From assembly GCA_037976565.1 (NCBI GenBank), contig CP137683.1, positions 549,600 through 613,599 on the forward strand: a stretch of DNA of 64,000 bases. Reading direction: 5' to 3'. The notes beneath the pieces are model-generated. The model did not search any database. It worked only from the letters and a program-made list of their open reading frames with translations, and was not told where the DNA came from. How positions within the stretch are numbered: the stretch's first letter is position 1; every line of letters starts with the position of its first letter. Positions 42,134 through 54,104 of the stretch are shown here, in pieces. Source of the DNA: Mesocentrotus franciscanus (taxonomy: Eukaryota > Echinodermata > Echinoidea > Camarodonta > Strongylocentrotidae). The position numbers and the translations under genes are program-made.

Positions 42134-43680
42134 AGGACCTATGACATAGAAATCACTTAATTCTTTAAAAACTATTGTCTTTAAGGAGTTTTTCATGAAA
42201 ATTACGAATCTGTCGTGTGATATTAATCACGACTTTTAGTTTCCGAGTTATTCCTTGGCAATGAACTTCCCAGGGAACGCCCACTTAAATTGGCCGAGAA
42301 GTCAGCAAATCGAGCTGTCAATCATGTGACGTCAACGCCAGAAACCGGAGCTAGCTCGGCGTATACATTGTGCATGCATTGTATTGGCTTTCGTACACTC
42401 GCGCTTTTGTTATCAATCAGTAAACGCTACATCTACCGTCGATCATAGATAATTTCAACCTTTATTCATAATTATGGCTTCTTCAGACAATGAGTCAGGA
42501 TCTGAGTATTCGTTGACAAATTCAGACTCTTCCCACGATGATAGCTCGAGCTCCGACGACGAAATTGCTCCCTACAGTTCGAGCCAGAGGCAGTGGCAGC
42601 TGGTGAGGAGGAAGACAAAGATGGCGAGGTTGTTGTAGACAGTCGGGAAGAAAGGCTTGGGAACAATCTGTGGTAGGTCAATTCCGAACTGTCATTTGTT
42701 TCAATACATCTATGAGCAGTTTTATTATCAATCTTATTATGCTTATTCATTTACGAAATGATTTAATTCGACAATTTGACCGCATCGCGTCGCCCCCTCT
42801 TTCTATGATAATAGCGACCTTTAGATCCTGGACACCGAACGACCTCGACTACGAGTGACGTCATATTAAGGAACTGCGCATGCCCCACCTGCTTCTCGCT
42901 CGTCGTCTGTGAATTGACACAACGGGAGCTGGGCAAATTGTAGGCCTTTCTTGAAGTGATCACAACGACTACGAGCTGCACACAAATGCCGAAGCCGGCC
43001 ATCATACTACAGTATTTGGTGAGACTATAATTCAAGAAGATATATGTGACTGCAATGGAAACAACAAATACCTATGAATTTGATCAATCACGTTACTTTT
43101 AACCTATTTAATTTCACTTTTTTGACGAAATTAAGGAGTTGACGTTCGAAGAGTTGGGCAGACGTATCGATATCTACAATTGGATATCCACTCGATATTC
43201 ACTCGAAGGGCTTGCGATAAGCGAAAAAACTCATAACAAAATCGCTGATTTCTTGATTTTTAGCGCTTTTTTGGTGAAGCTGTTTCTTAAAACTAGGCTA
43301 CCCATAACACAGTTAAATAAGGGCCCGCGTGCTTTGGAAATATGGCTCCGATTCCGCATTTTTTACAGCAAAATTTGGCTTTGGGGATGGATTTTTGGCA
43401 GTGACATCGAAGTACACGTAAAATCAATGGAGCTAAGTCAAAGCAACTCGCGAACAAGATGCTGGTTCCCTTGATGACGTCAGGGGGTCACATGATACTC
43501 CGACTCTGTTTGGGGAGATTTTTGTGGGCGGGGCGTATTTGGCTGAGAGAGGGTAAATTTTCAATTTTGAATAGCTTGTGAAGTTGAAATCTTTCCGGGT
43601 TTTGTTTGTGGATGGGATTATATTTAGAAAACAACATATTAACAAATAAATTCACATCTTTGCAGCATTTCATAGGACCT
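42134..43680 (+). mobile_element. TTAA transposon-like element carrying a P2X7-C-like coding start
   Basis: TTAA at 42130-42133 and 43681-43684; ends AGGACCTATGA and complement of TCATAGGACCT (one mismatch). Copy A keeps the empty site CATTAAATTTAAAG at 30453. 1547 bp. Holds a Ser/Asp-rich coding start at 42474 and no recognisable transposase, so it is non-autonomous or carries host-derived coding sequence. Confidence 0.88.
42474..42672 (+). pseudogene. N-terminal exon like P2X7 intracellular-domain proteins, frameshifted
   Basis: ATG at 42474 opens MASSDNESGSEYSL and DSSHDDSSSSDDEIAPYS. A one-base loss near 42578 then shifts the frame to EPEAVAAGEEEDKDGEVVVD and SREERLGNNLW, followed by a GTAGGT donor. 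The order acidic head, EIxPY, RLGN-x-x-W is what I recall from marine-animal proteins ending in the P2RX7 C-terminal Cys domain. The Cys part itself is not recognised downstream. Moderate confidence. Confidence 0.5.
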
Positions 43681-46284
43681 TTAAATTTAAAGCTGTATAA
43701 ATTTTGTTTTAATTTTAGAGACGGCATGTTTTGGCTGAACATGTGACACACCATAAAAAAACCTTCATTTGGAACGGGTGGTTGTTTCAGGCTGTCTCTT
43801 TGATCATGGAATGGATCTTTGTCAATTAATCTGCCTATTATTAACCAAGCAACTAAACAAACAAACAAATAACCAAGAATGTAATAAAACATATCCGTCT
43901 ACGTGATTTTACTCCAACTTATAACACTACATTTTGATCTACTATGCAAGTTACACATTGAATGATAACACTAAAATATCTTTGATACAATGATATTACG
44001 TATTTAACCACACATAACATATTGAAGAACATATGAATTCAGGTTAGGGAAAACTATAATGAGACATCTTTCCGAAACATAAATAATTACGCTTGGTTAC
44101 AGATACGCTACAAATTAAACACATACCTTACACTATTTTAAAATACAGGGAAGTATATTCCATGCATGAAAAATGAAAATAACGCAGTGTCCTGGGTATC
44201 AACAATCCAAGAATAACTAACATACAGTCCAGATAGAATTCAAACTTTACCATAATGAATATATTTTTCTAATAAATTATTTGTGATAACTCTTAACAGT
44301 ATATCGGAACTAATAAACCAAAAATGAAGAAAAAAACACATAATCATTCCTCCAAGCGATTTCACTCCATCTTATAAAACTTCAGTTTTTGTATCTATAC
44401 AATGCAATTCATACATACAATAATAACACAAAGTCATGAGCATTTCACTACCTTAAGTATTTTTATGTTTATTTTACAGACAACGTTTTACACTATATAC
44501 AGCATATAGTTGTATAGTTCGGGCTGAACATATGGTTGTTTCAGACTGTCTCTTGTAAGCACTCTTTGATCATGGAATGGGAAATTGTTAATTAATCTTC
44601 CTTTTTATAAACCAACAGTGTAAATAAAACTACTGTGACGTATACATCAATGCGAAGCGCGTAAGTGAGACAACGCGCAAGCAGAAATCGAAGCAGCTCG
44701 CTACACCTCTGCGATGATAATTTGTTCCATCGCCAGTGTAATCGGTAATTATTATAATCAACTCAGGGGCAATTTCAATCCCCTATTGTATATCCCATAT
44801 TAATCATGTTCGGATTACGTTACACATCGTGGTAATGTTTACCCTTGTCAAAAAGTGATGGACAAAGCTAATGAACTTACCTTCCGTTAATTTTAGAAAG
44901 TCTTTGTGACAGAATATACCAATAATAAAATGGAATTAACACAACGTATTCATGACCATGATACCAAACAGGTATTTAAATATTCACACTTACACATAGC
45001 TGAATATACAAAACGAAGCAAACACACACTATTTATTCAATAACGGTTCAAATATTTAACATTAATATCATTTTCATAACACAATTTTAAGTTTCACCGT
45101 CTCCTAGTCAAAACACTATTATGTTATACAAATATGAATCGGTGAATCGAATTTGTTAAAAGTTATATTACGTATCCTTTGTAATATTTTCATGAAATAT
45201 CATAAATGGTTCCGTAGATATCATTTCAAAAAGCCTCCCGTTAAAAAATTGTAACATGGCAAAAAGAGAAATCGAAAAGAAAACTTAACACCAGTTGCCA
45301 AGATATGTACAAGAATAGGTATTATACAACCAGACATAAACCACCATGTATGTTGGTTATCCTTTACAAATACATGATAAAACTACCACGTAGACTATTC
45401 TTAATGTGTAGATTACTATATTCTAATTATATTACATTTTATGACTGTAATGTTAAAATCGCTGATAGTAATCAAGGCGATCCAAACTTGTGGTCTATTC
45501 ACAAATTCTTTCATCACACATCTTGTATGTATGTAATCATTCAAAAGATGTTTACGCCGGTTATAGGTGGGGTCACACTGTCTAGCTAATATTCCAAGAA
45601 ATTTGACTCCTCGAATACTTACTCCAGGAATTTATGCCAGTGTGACCACAAAACTCCCGACATCATACTACAAAAACAAAAAAAAATCCTCATGAATATT
45701 CATATTGATATGTGAGAAATTAGATTCCTGCCATAATCACTCCAGGGCCCTGTAACATAGATAATTACGATCAATTGTATCTCCCCAAAATTAATGCTAT
45801 CTCATTCAATGAATCGTATGTTCTTAATTTAAATCGTAAATTACAATATTTTTGTTACAGATGAAATACAATGCATGGTAAGGTACAATTTGTTACAGCA
45901 AAACACCATTCATTTTACATTCGATTTTAAGTAGATTGTTATGATTAATTTAGTGGCCTTTTGCCATTCTGACTGCAAACTCTGGGGAGGAGTTTGTCTT
46001 GTGAATTGATAAAGAGTAAATCGGGGGCTGTTCGTTGACACTCTTCGGGTATTTTTAAACTGTAATGTGAACCTAAAATAGAAACTTCGCGAATATTCCT
46101 AATTTTACTGAGATATTTTAACAGTGTGACCTGCACTTTGTATACATCTATTTCTATAATTATCTTCACTGTTCTCTAAATCGGGATAGTCCTCAGCGTA
46201 ATGAGCCAGGATTTGGGGTCTAAAAATTCTGCCCAGAAATGTTGTTGTTCTCGGTACCCTCGAAATGAACTATTTTCGTGATGC

Positions 46285-46503
46285 AATCAAATTAAATGCA
46301 CACATTATTTTAAGTGCCTTGTTACAAATGATCTTATTCACCTGTTTCGAATATCTGTAATACAAGCAATAATGTTTGTTTCACCTAACAACACGTAATG
46401 TATGCAATGCGTATTCTGACTATTGAAATAAAACAAGTAACAGGTGAATGAAATCATTTGTAACGAGGCACTTAAAACATGTGTGCATTAATAAGTTTGA
46501 TTA
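46285..46503. mobile_element. Foldback MITE, duplication copy B
   Basis: Same element as 33297-33513, in the same relative position. Confidence 0.82.
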
Positions 46504-46909
46504 CATTAGGAAAATGGCCTATTAAATGCACATGGTCCGGTATTACAAGCTTCAACCGGTCTCAACCCCTCAATATCTTCAGAGGCAAAGTCTTTCCCTG
46601 TGCATTGAGCCTAGAATACTTCTTAAGTCCTTCTCTCACCGAGTAACATTTCTTTAACACACTCATAATATCAACCGATAAATAAGACACGGATATTACA
46701 AATGAAGAGTTTGAATAAGGCGGATATTGAAGGGGAACATAAGAGAGAATTATTGCTGACTGTATATTCTTACGAATCAACACCGCTTCGATCATTTTTC
46801 TTAACTTTATTGGGATTTTTATGAGGATAGGCAAATTATAAAATACATGTAGTATTCTTCCACAAAATCAGTGCTCAATCCCAAATGTACAGATCTCTTA
46901 ATTATTGGT

Positions 46910-47252
46910 TTAGAGGCTGAATAGCTTTTTAAATACGAGAATGTTGTCTCTATCGCTAGCAATCATCTTCCCGGATGACGTCATCATCACACGAGAAAAA
47001 AAAGGTGACACAACATTTCTCTTCCCTCCGCCATTCTTGTTGAAAGAGCGAAAGATGCTACTCTTCTCTTCTTCATATCACCCTCACTCATCACCTGATC
47101 AATCACACACGTTTTGGAACCCTCATCTGATGTCACGACGTAGAGGTCGTCTGTCTTAGGATCAACGCATACATTCAGGATGGCATCATTGTGGGGAATT
47201 TCCCTTTGAGCACCCTCTCTGTCAATGATGAGCGCTCTGCGATCTACTGGTG
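46910..47252 (-). pseudogene. Truncated, frameshifted copy of the B-box gene 3' end
   Basis: Matches codons for the last roughly 110 residues of the 34407-36224 gene (IDREGAQREIPHND, VCVDPKTDDLYVVTSDEG, KMIASDRDNILVFKK, same stop position). Homology stops at about 47252 (counterpart about 34752), after which palindromic satellite begins. The reading frame is lost near 46990-47010: ILNVC...STRMAEG reads in one frame and MMTSSGKMIASDRDN in another. It is the edge of a segmental duplication. Whether the rest of the gene lies inside the assembly gap cannot be told. Confidence 0.85.
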
Positions 47253-47278
47253 AGGGTATGGCGCGCCGTTTGACCAAT

Positions 47279-47537
47279 AATTCAGATAAACACTGTTTAT
47301 CGCCGATAAACAGTGTTTATCGCCGAAAAACACTGTTTATCGAGCGATAAACACTGTTTATCAAGCGATAAACACTGTTTATCGAGAGAAACTATGTTTA
47401 TCGACTGAAAAACACAGTTTCTCTCGATAAACAGTGTTTATCGCCGAAAACACTGTTTATCGCCGATAAACACTGTTTATCGAGAGAAACTGTGTTTATC
47501 AGTCGAAAACATAGTTTCTCTCGATAAACAGTGTTTA
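47279..47537. repeat. Palindromic satellite abutting an assembly gap
   Basis: Repeats of ATAAACACTGTTTATCG and ATAAACAGTGTTTATCGCCG, each itself nearly palindromic, organised into units of about 98 bp. Each unit holds a larger hairpin GTTTATCGAGAGAAACT...AGTTTCTCTCGATAAAC (47377 and 47475). Confidence 0.93.
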
Positions 47538-48037
47538 NNNNNNNNNNNNNNNNNNNNNNNNNNNNNNNNNNNNNNNNNNNNNNNNNNNNNNNNNNNNNNN
47601 NNNNNNNNNNNNNNNNNNNNNNNNNNNNNNNNNNNNNNNNNNNNNNNNNNNNNNNNNNNNNNNNNNNNNNNNNNNNNNNNNNNNNNNNNNNNNNNNNNNN
47701 NNNNNNNNNNNNNNNNNNNNNNNNNNNNNNNNNNNNNNNNNNNNNNNNNNNNNNNNNNNNNNNNNNNNNNNNNNNNNNNNNNNNNNNNNNNNNNNNNNNN
47801 NNNNNNNNNNNNNNNNNNNNNNNNNNNNNNNNNNNNNNNNNNNNNNNNNNNNNNNNNNNNNNNNNNNNNNNNNNNNNNNNNNNNNNNNNNNNNNNNNNNN
47901 NNNNNNNNNNNNNNNNNNNNNNNNNNNNNNNNNNNNNNNNNNNNNNNNNNNNNNNNNNNNNNNNNNNNNNNNNNNNNNNNNNNNNNNNNNNNNNNNNNNN
48001 NNNNNNNNNNNNNNNNNNNNNNNNNNNNNNNNNNNNN
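47538..48037. other. Assembly gap (500 N)
   Basis: Exactly 500 N, so probably a placeholder of unknown true size. Frames called across it are meaningless. Confidence 0.99.
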
Positions 48038-49800
48038 ATACTAGTTGCACAGAATGCACTTTCTAAGTATGTTGGTAAATTTGTGTATAGTATACATTTG
48101 TTGTATCAATTTCTTTTGTTGAATTTCATTATTGTCTTGTAAGTTCAGTGTCCGCTGATAAGGTCAGATAAAAAATAAGTAATTAGGTGTCATTACTCTA
48201 TCCATTTATCATATCAAGTTATAACCTCTAGCATTTGTTAAAAGTTGCCTTTATTATCCCATGAAAACCTGCCAATTTTCATGTGGTACTTCAATGATAT
48301 TAATTTAATACTCTCAAGTTATCTACAGTGAGTACAAAATAAAAACTGAACAGTTACACAATGGCCTATTATTTTCATTCAACATGTTGTCATACTAGTA
48401 ATAGAACTGCATTGACAGATTGTTCTAAGACTGTTTCAACGTTTGTTTTGTTCAACTTGGAATTATGAAAATAGCTTTTTAAACAGTGTTACCCTGCAAG
48501 TGCCCGGGTATACTAATATTACCTTTCTAAGTTTCTAAATGTAATACTCTAAATTGGTTTGTTATTTCATTGTGATTTGGTTATTCAGCATCAATCAACC
48601 ATTAACACGATTGTTGTTCAACAACTGCACTTGGCTTTATCCAGCACTGCTTCAGTGCCAATATAATAGTCAACTTTGGTGTACCACTTAACTTTCGATG
48701 TGTAGTTAAAAGAAACATACAACATTGAATATTTATTTTGTTATATTGTACTTATCTTTTAAACTGACCTGATTAATTAATATTGTTTGTAAATATGTTT
48801 TGTTAGTTTGTTATGTATATTAAAGGGACAAGTTCAACCTCACATGTGTTGTATATCATTTTTGACCACACAATGTATGAATGCACTCAGTGCAAGTGAT
48901 TTGTGAAGCTGAAGTAGGATTGAAAGGTTGTTGTTGTTGTTTCATGTTGGTATTGGGTGTGTGCAAGATGAATTTGAAGCAAGTTGTTGTTTCCTTTTTT
49001 GTATGCGTGCTGAAATGTTTGGTTTGGATGCTTTTGTTTTGTTTATTCCTGTGGTCCTATCCTTGGGTGGATTGTGTTGTTATATTGGTGATAATTGTTC
49101 TTGACTTAAAACATGAGTATGGAGCTGTACATGAATTTTAGTCATGGGCTGAAAAGATGTGCACAAACATAACAGAGGAAAACCCAAGTTGTATTTCTTT
49201 GAACCTGTGGTGGTATATTCCCCTGAATTTGCCTTCCGTTTCCTTAAGTTAGACTTTGATATTAATGCGAGTCCTACGTCACTGGAACAGACTTGTAATT
49301 TTCTTTTTGAAATACAATGTATATGTATTAGCCGTTTGTTGACCTTTTCTTCCGATAGTGCAAACTGCAAACCGTCTACATTTTAAACAATGTCTTCTAC
49401 TTTAACCTAAGATAGGGTATTATAGCATAAATTGATTTCTCAAACAGAACAAATTACTGGTAGTGGTACATGTATATCTGCAAACTGATGAAAATCTCAT
49501 GAAAATTAATAAAATCCTATGCATCTGTTTTTGGTGCTTGCCCAAGCATGAAAAAGCATGAAAAGCTACATATATTCATTATAACAATTAGATCTAAACT
49601 ACCATATTCTTAACTGGGATCCTTTTCAAAAGTTCATTGAAGTTCCACATAAATAAATACATTCACACAAGCATTTTAATAAAATGAATACATGGTTTAT
49701 TAACTTCTAAAACTCTTTGGTAAAAAAGGTAGCTTTTTGGTACAATGGCAAGGTTTTCAATCACACAAACAAGGTTAAGTACGTGTTAATATAAACCGTT
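48038..49800. other. No gene recognised after the gap
   Basis: AT-rich. Short frames at 48881-49141 and 49159-49386 have no domain; the region could be 3' UTR of a gene hidden by the gap, but nothing shows this. Confidence 0.4.
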
Positions 49801-50058
49801 TATAAAAAAATTGCTCCAACTCAGGCAAAAAGAGTTTAAAAGTCTAGTTTCCATAAGACACATGCCCTTGCATATCATGAGCAGAGACAAAATATGTGGT
49901 TATTTGGAATCTATGACCTTTGACCTAAATACTCAATATTCAAACTTTGCATTGATTCTAAGGATGTTTTGCTATATGTGTCAAAAAGGAATACAATTTG
50001 TCAGGTATTTATAAAATGTAGCTGATCCCATTTGAAGACCTCACAATATTACAGCAAT

Positions 50059-50250
50059 AACATATCTACATCAACTACTTATGTATACATTTTCTGTGAA
50101 GTTTAAATGTCAACATATATCCAGAAGTTGAATAACACATACCAAACTATAAAACTGTTATACATCGACTACTTATGTATACATTGAAGTTTATATGTCA
50201 ACATATATCCAGAAGTTGAATAACACATACCAAACTATAAAACTGTATGA
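50059..50250 (+). repeat. Minisatellite of about 94 bp, small block
   Basis: Two units of the same repeat as 50735-52030 (TATGTCAACATATATCCAGA, TTGAATAACACATACC, CTACTTATGTATACATT). Confidence 0.9.
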
Positions 50251-50575
50251 CTATAGTCTGTGCATCAGGTTCATTTCAGCCTTTTTATTGCAATCATTGT
50301 ACTATGGTTGAAATGATTTCATGAATACTGATCAGCTAGAGATCTGATGTATTCAGTATTTGTGTAGCAAGAAAGCATTATAAAATTGTTGCTAATTTGT
50401 TCTTTAATCTTGACACAGGAAGTACAAGCGGTGCTGGGGTCTACACAGCTAGGCTAGGAAAGTGCTGTAATTTCTGGAAGGGGCAAGAGTAAAATTCAAT
50501 TTGAAACCCAATGGTCAATAAAATCCTACTAAATGTTACTTTCGACTTCCGAAAGTTCATGGGAGGTCTCAAGTT
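50248..50575 (+). repeat. Direct duplication, copy 1
   Basis: CTGTATGACTATAGTCTGTG through TTCATGGGAGGTCTCAA; matches 52029-52356. In both places it follows a block of the 94-bp minisatellite. Confidence 0.93.
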
Positions 50576-50734
50576 ATTGCACGGAAACCATATCCAGACA
50601 GGCGGATAGGGGTACCACTTAATGCCTGTTATGCCTATTCAGCAGAGAGGGCATTGAAGATTGCTTGTTTGGTAAAATGGCAAGTTGTAATCGATGAGGA
50701 GATCCCATTTAAACACCTTTCAAAATACAGCAAT

Positions 50735-52030
50735 AACATATCACATCAACTACTTATGTATACATTTTCAGTGAAGTTTATATGTCAACATATATCCTAA
50801 GTTGAATAACACATACCAAACTATAAAACTGTTATACATCGACTACTTATGTATACATTTTCGTGAAGTTTATATGTCAACATATATCCAGTTGAATAAC
50901 TCATACCAAACTATAAAACTGTTATACATCGACTACTTATGTATACATTTTCTGTGAAGTTATATGTCAACATATATCCAGAAGTTGAATAACTCATACC
51001 AAACTATAAAATTGTTATACATCGACTACTTATGTATACATTTTCTGTGTTTATATGTCAACATATATCCCGAAGTTGAATAACACATACCAAACTATAA
51101 AACTGTTATACATCGACTACTTATGTATACATTTTCTGTGAAGTTTATGTCAACATATATCCCGAAGTTGAATAACACATACCAAACTATAAAACTGTTA
51201 TGCATCGACTACTTATGTATACATTTTCGTGAAGTTTATATGTCAACATATATCCCGGTTGAATAACACATACCAAACTATAAAACTGTTATACATCGAC
51301 TACTTATGTATACATTTTCTGTGAAGTTTATATGTCAACATATATCCAGAAGTTGAATAACACATACCAAACTATAAAACTGTTATACATCGACTACTTA
51401 TGTATACATTTTCGGTGAAGTTTATATGTCAACATATATCCCGGTTGAATAACACATACCAAACTATAAAACTGTTATACATCGACTACTTATGTATACA
51501 TTTTCGTGAAGTTTATATGTCAACATATATCCAGAAGTTGAATAACACATACCAAACTATAAAACTGTTATACATCGACTACTTATGTATACATTTTCTG
51601 TGAAGTTTATGTCAACATATATCCCGAAGTTGAATAACACATACCAAACTATAAAACTGTTATACATCGACTACTTATGTATACATTTTCAGTGAAGTTT
51701 ATATGTCAACATATATCCCGAAGTTGAATAACACATACCAAACTATAAAACTGTTATACATCGACTACTTATGTATACATTTTCTGTGAAGTTTATGTCA
51801 ACATATATCCCGGTTGAATAACACATACCAAACTATAAAACTGTTATACATCGACTACTTATGTATACATTTTCGGTGAAGTTTATATGTCAACATATAT
51901 CCCAAAGTTGAATAACACATACCAAACTATAAAACTGTTATACATCGACTACTTATGTATACATTTTCGTGAAGTTTATATGTCAACATATATCCAGAAG
52001 TTGAATAACACATACCAAACTATAAAACTG
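50735..52030 (+). repeat. Minisatellite of about 94 bp, main array
   Basis: About 14 units of TTATACATCGACTACTTATG...TTTTCTGTGAAGTTTATATG...TCAACATATATCC...AGTTGAATAACACATACCAA. Units vary by small deletions (TTTTCGTGAAG, CCCGGTTGAAT) that recur in alternating patterns. Confidence 0.95.
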
Positions 52031-52356
52031 TATGACTATAGTCTGTGCATCAGGTTCATTTCAGCCTTTTTATTGCAATCATTGTACTATGGTTGAAATG
52101 ATTTCATGAATACTGATCAGCTAGAGATCTGATGTATTCAGTATTTGTGTAGCAAGAAAGCATTATAAAATTGTTGCTAATTTGTTCTAAAATCTTGACA
52201 CAGGAAGTACAAGCGGTACTGGGGTCTACACAGCTAGACTAGGAAAGCGCTATAATTTCTGGAAGGGCAAGAGTAAAATTCAATTTGAAACCCAATGGTC
52301 AATAAATCCTACTAAATGTTACTTTCGACTTCCAAAAGTTCATGGGAGGTCTCAAC
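52029..52356 (+). repeat. Direct duplication, copy 2
   Basis: Partner of 50248-50575, nearly identical. Confidence 0.93.
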
Positions 52357-52483
52357 TGTCTTTGTTTTCCTTCATAACACATTGTTTACAAAAAGTTAAC
52401 TTGAAGGCAGGCAAAAGGGATTCCCTACCTATAAGTATTGTTTCTGAAACCATATTTTGGCATATACATGTATGTTGAGTTAT

Positions 52484-53055
52484 TTATGCATATTGCATGA
52501 CGAGTGACCATTGACTTACAGACTAGATATTCAAACTCCATTTCCATTTTTTTGACGTTTTGCTATGTGCCAAAAATGAACAGAACCTGTCAAGTATTTC
52601 AAAATTTATTGCACAGAAACCATATCCCAACAGGCATATAGGGGTACCACTTATTGCCCGTTATGCCTATTCAGCAGAGGGGGGCATTAAAAGATTGCTT
52701 GTTTGGTAAAATGGCAAGTTGTAATTGATGAGGTAAAGTATGTGTAAATATAAACCATTTACAAAGTTATTTATGCATATTGCATGACCAGTGACCATTG
52801 ACTTACAGACTAGATATTCAAACTCCATTTCCATTTTTTTGACGTTTTGCTATGTGCCAAAAATGAACAGAATCTGTCAAGTATTTCAAAATTTATTGCA
52901 CAGAAACCATATCCCGACAGGCATATAGGGGTACCACTTATTGCCCGTTATGCCTATTCAGCAGATGGGGGCATTAAAAGATTGCTTGTTTGGTAAAATG
53001 GCAAGTTGTAATTGATGAGGTAAAGTATGTGTAAATATAAACCGTTTACAAAGTA
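52484..53055 (+). repeat. Tandem duplication of about 285 bp, two copies
   Basis: Both copies run TTATGCATATTGCATGAC..., ATTGACTTACAGACTAGATA, CAGGCATATAGGGGTACCAC, GGCAAGTTGTAATTGATGAGG. Related, older sequence lies at 50575-50700. Confidence 0.92.
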
Positions 53056-53294
53056 ACTCCAACAAAGCTGGCAGAAATAAAGAGATTGCTTGTTTGGTAT
53101 AACTATTTAGGAACTAACTTGTACAACAACTAAGAATGCTTTTTCGTACTATGCCAAACTATACTTAGGACACAAGGTAAGAAATAAGTTGAAAAATATT
53201 TTTTTCTTCTTCAAAGCATGGCAAGGTGTTATCGAACAAAGTGAGAAAAGAATAAAAAACATAGCATGCTTAGTTTTTCACTACCGTAATTTAA

Positions 53295-54072
53295 AGGTAC
53301 TGTGTCCCATTTGCAGGCCAAACAAATGAGAAAATAATACTAATTTAGAACTTCCCTAAAATGAAAGAGCATCGAAATGGCTTTTTGTGGGAAAATAACA
53401 ACCATAATTGTTGAATCAACTTAAGTGATTGCAATCATCTGAGTAAATAGTCTGATTTTCAGACCCTGTACGTTTTGTGCTGCACAAAGATTCAATCGTT
53501 CAATTTTGGCCAATACGAGTAGTGGGTTATTGATTTAGACAAATGCTCATGTACCTGTTTACAGCTGTCCCTTTTGCAGCCAACATCAAATTATGTAGAA
53601 CTTTGCCGGAATTATGAATATGCCATGTATGTCCTATCCGTGGAATTTAAACATTAGCAGTGTCCTAGTATTCAAATTATGCAAGGAAACCTGTTTACTT
53701 ACTAGACTTCACTGTCAGACACTATTGAGTGACTGACTGGCATCTTTTTTCTTTGGAAATAACATACATGAAATGAGCTGTAAACAGGTACATGAGCATT
53801 TGTCTAAATCAATAACCCACTACTCGATGGCCAAAATTGAACGATTGAATCGTTGTGCAGCACAAACGTACAGGGGTCTGAAAATCAGACTATTTACTCA
53901 GATGATTGCAATCACTTATGTCGATTCGACAACTAATGGTCGTTATTTTCCCACAAAAAGCCTTTTGTAAACCTTTTCGTTTTGAGGGAAGTTCTAAATA
54001 AGTATTGTCTTTCAAATGCCGTTGGGATTTGACCTTTTCATTTTTTTGACCTACAAATGGGACATAGTACCT
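53295..54072. mobile_element. Foldback TTAA element with arms of about 330 bp
   Basis: TTAA at 53291-53294 and 54073-54076. Ends AGGTACTGTGTCCCATTTGC and complement of CAAATGGGACATAGTACCT. The arms stay inverted for about 300 bp (TACATGAGCATTTGTCTAAA and its complement), with a centre holding GACACTATTGAGTGACTGAC. It lies just past the stop of the UBX-HECT gene, within 35 bp. Confidence 0.92.
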
Positions 54073-54104
54073 TTAAAACACAAGAGGGCACTCCAAATAA
54101 ATGC

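Larger units (their letters stand above)
39110..47252. repeat. Segmental duplication, copy B
   Basis: Collinear with 28960-34752 but longer because of two insertions (39999-41578 and 42134-43680). Ends abruptly at palindromic satellite inside the B-box gene homology. Confidence 0.93.

Noticed and set aside
43139..43474. 111-codon frame inside the TTAA element as transposase
   Set aside because: No transposase motif is recognisable and the composition is like non-coding sequence.
47531..48142. Frames crossing the N run
   Set aside because: They are read through 500 unknown bases.
49159..49386. 75-codon frame as a gene after the gap
   Set aside because: No splice context, domain or start context; could be part of an exon hidden by the gap but not supportable.
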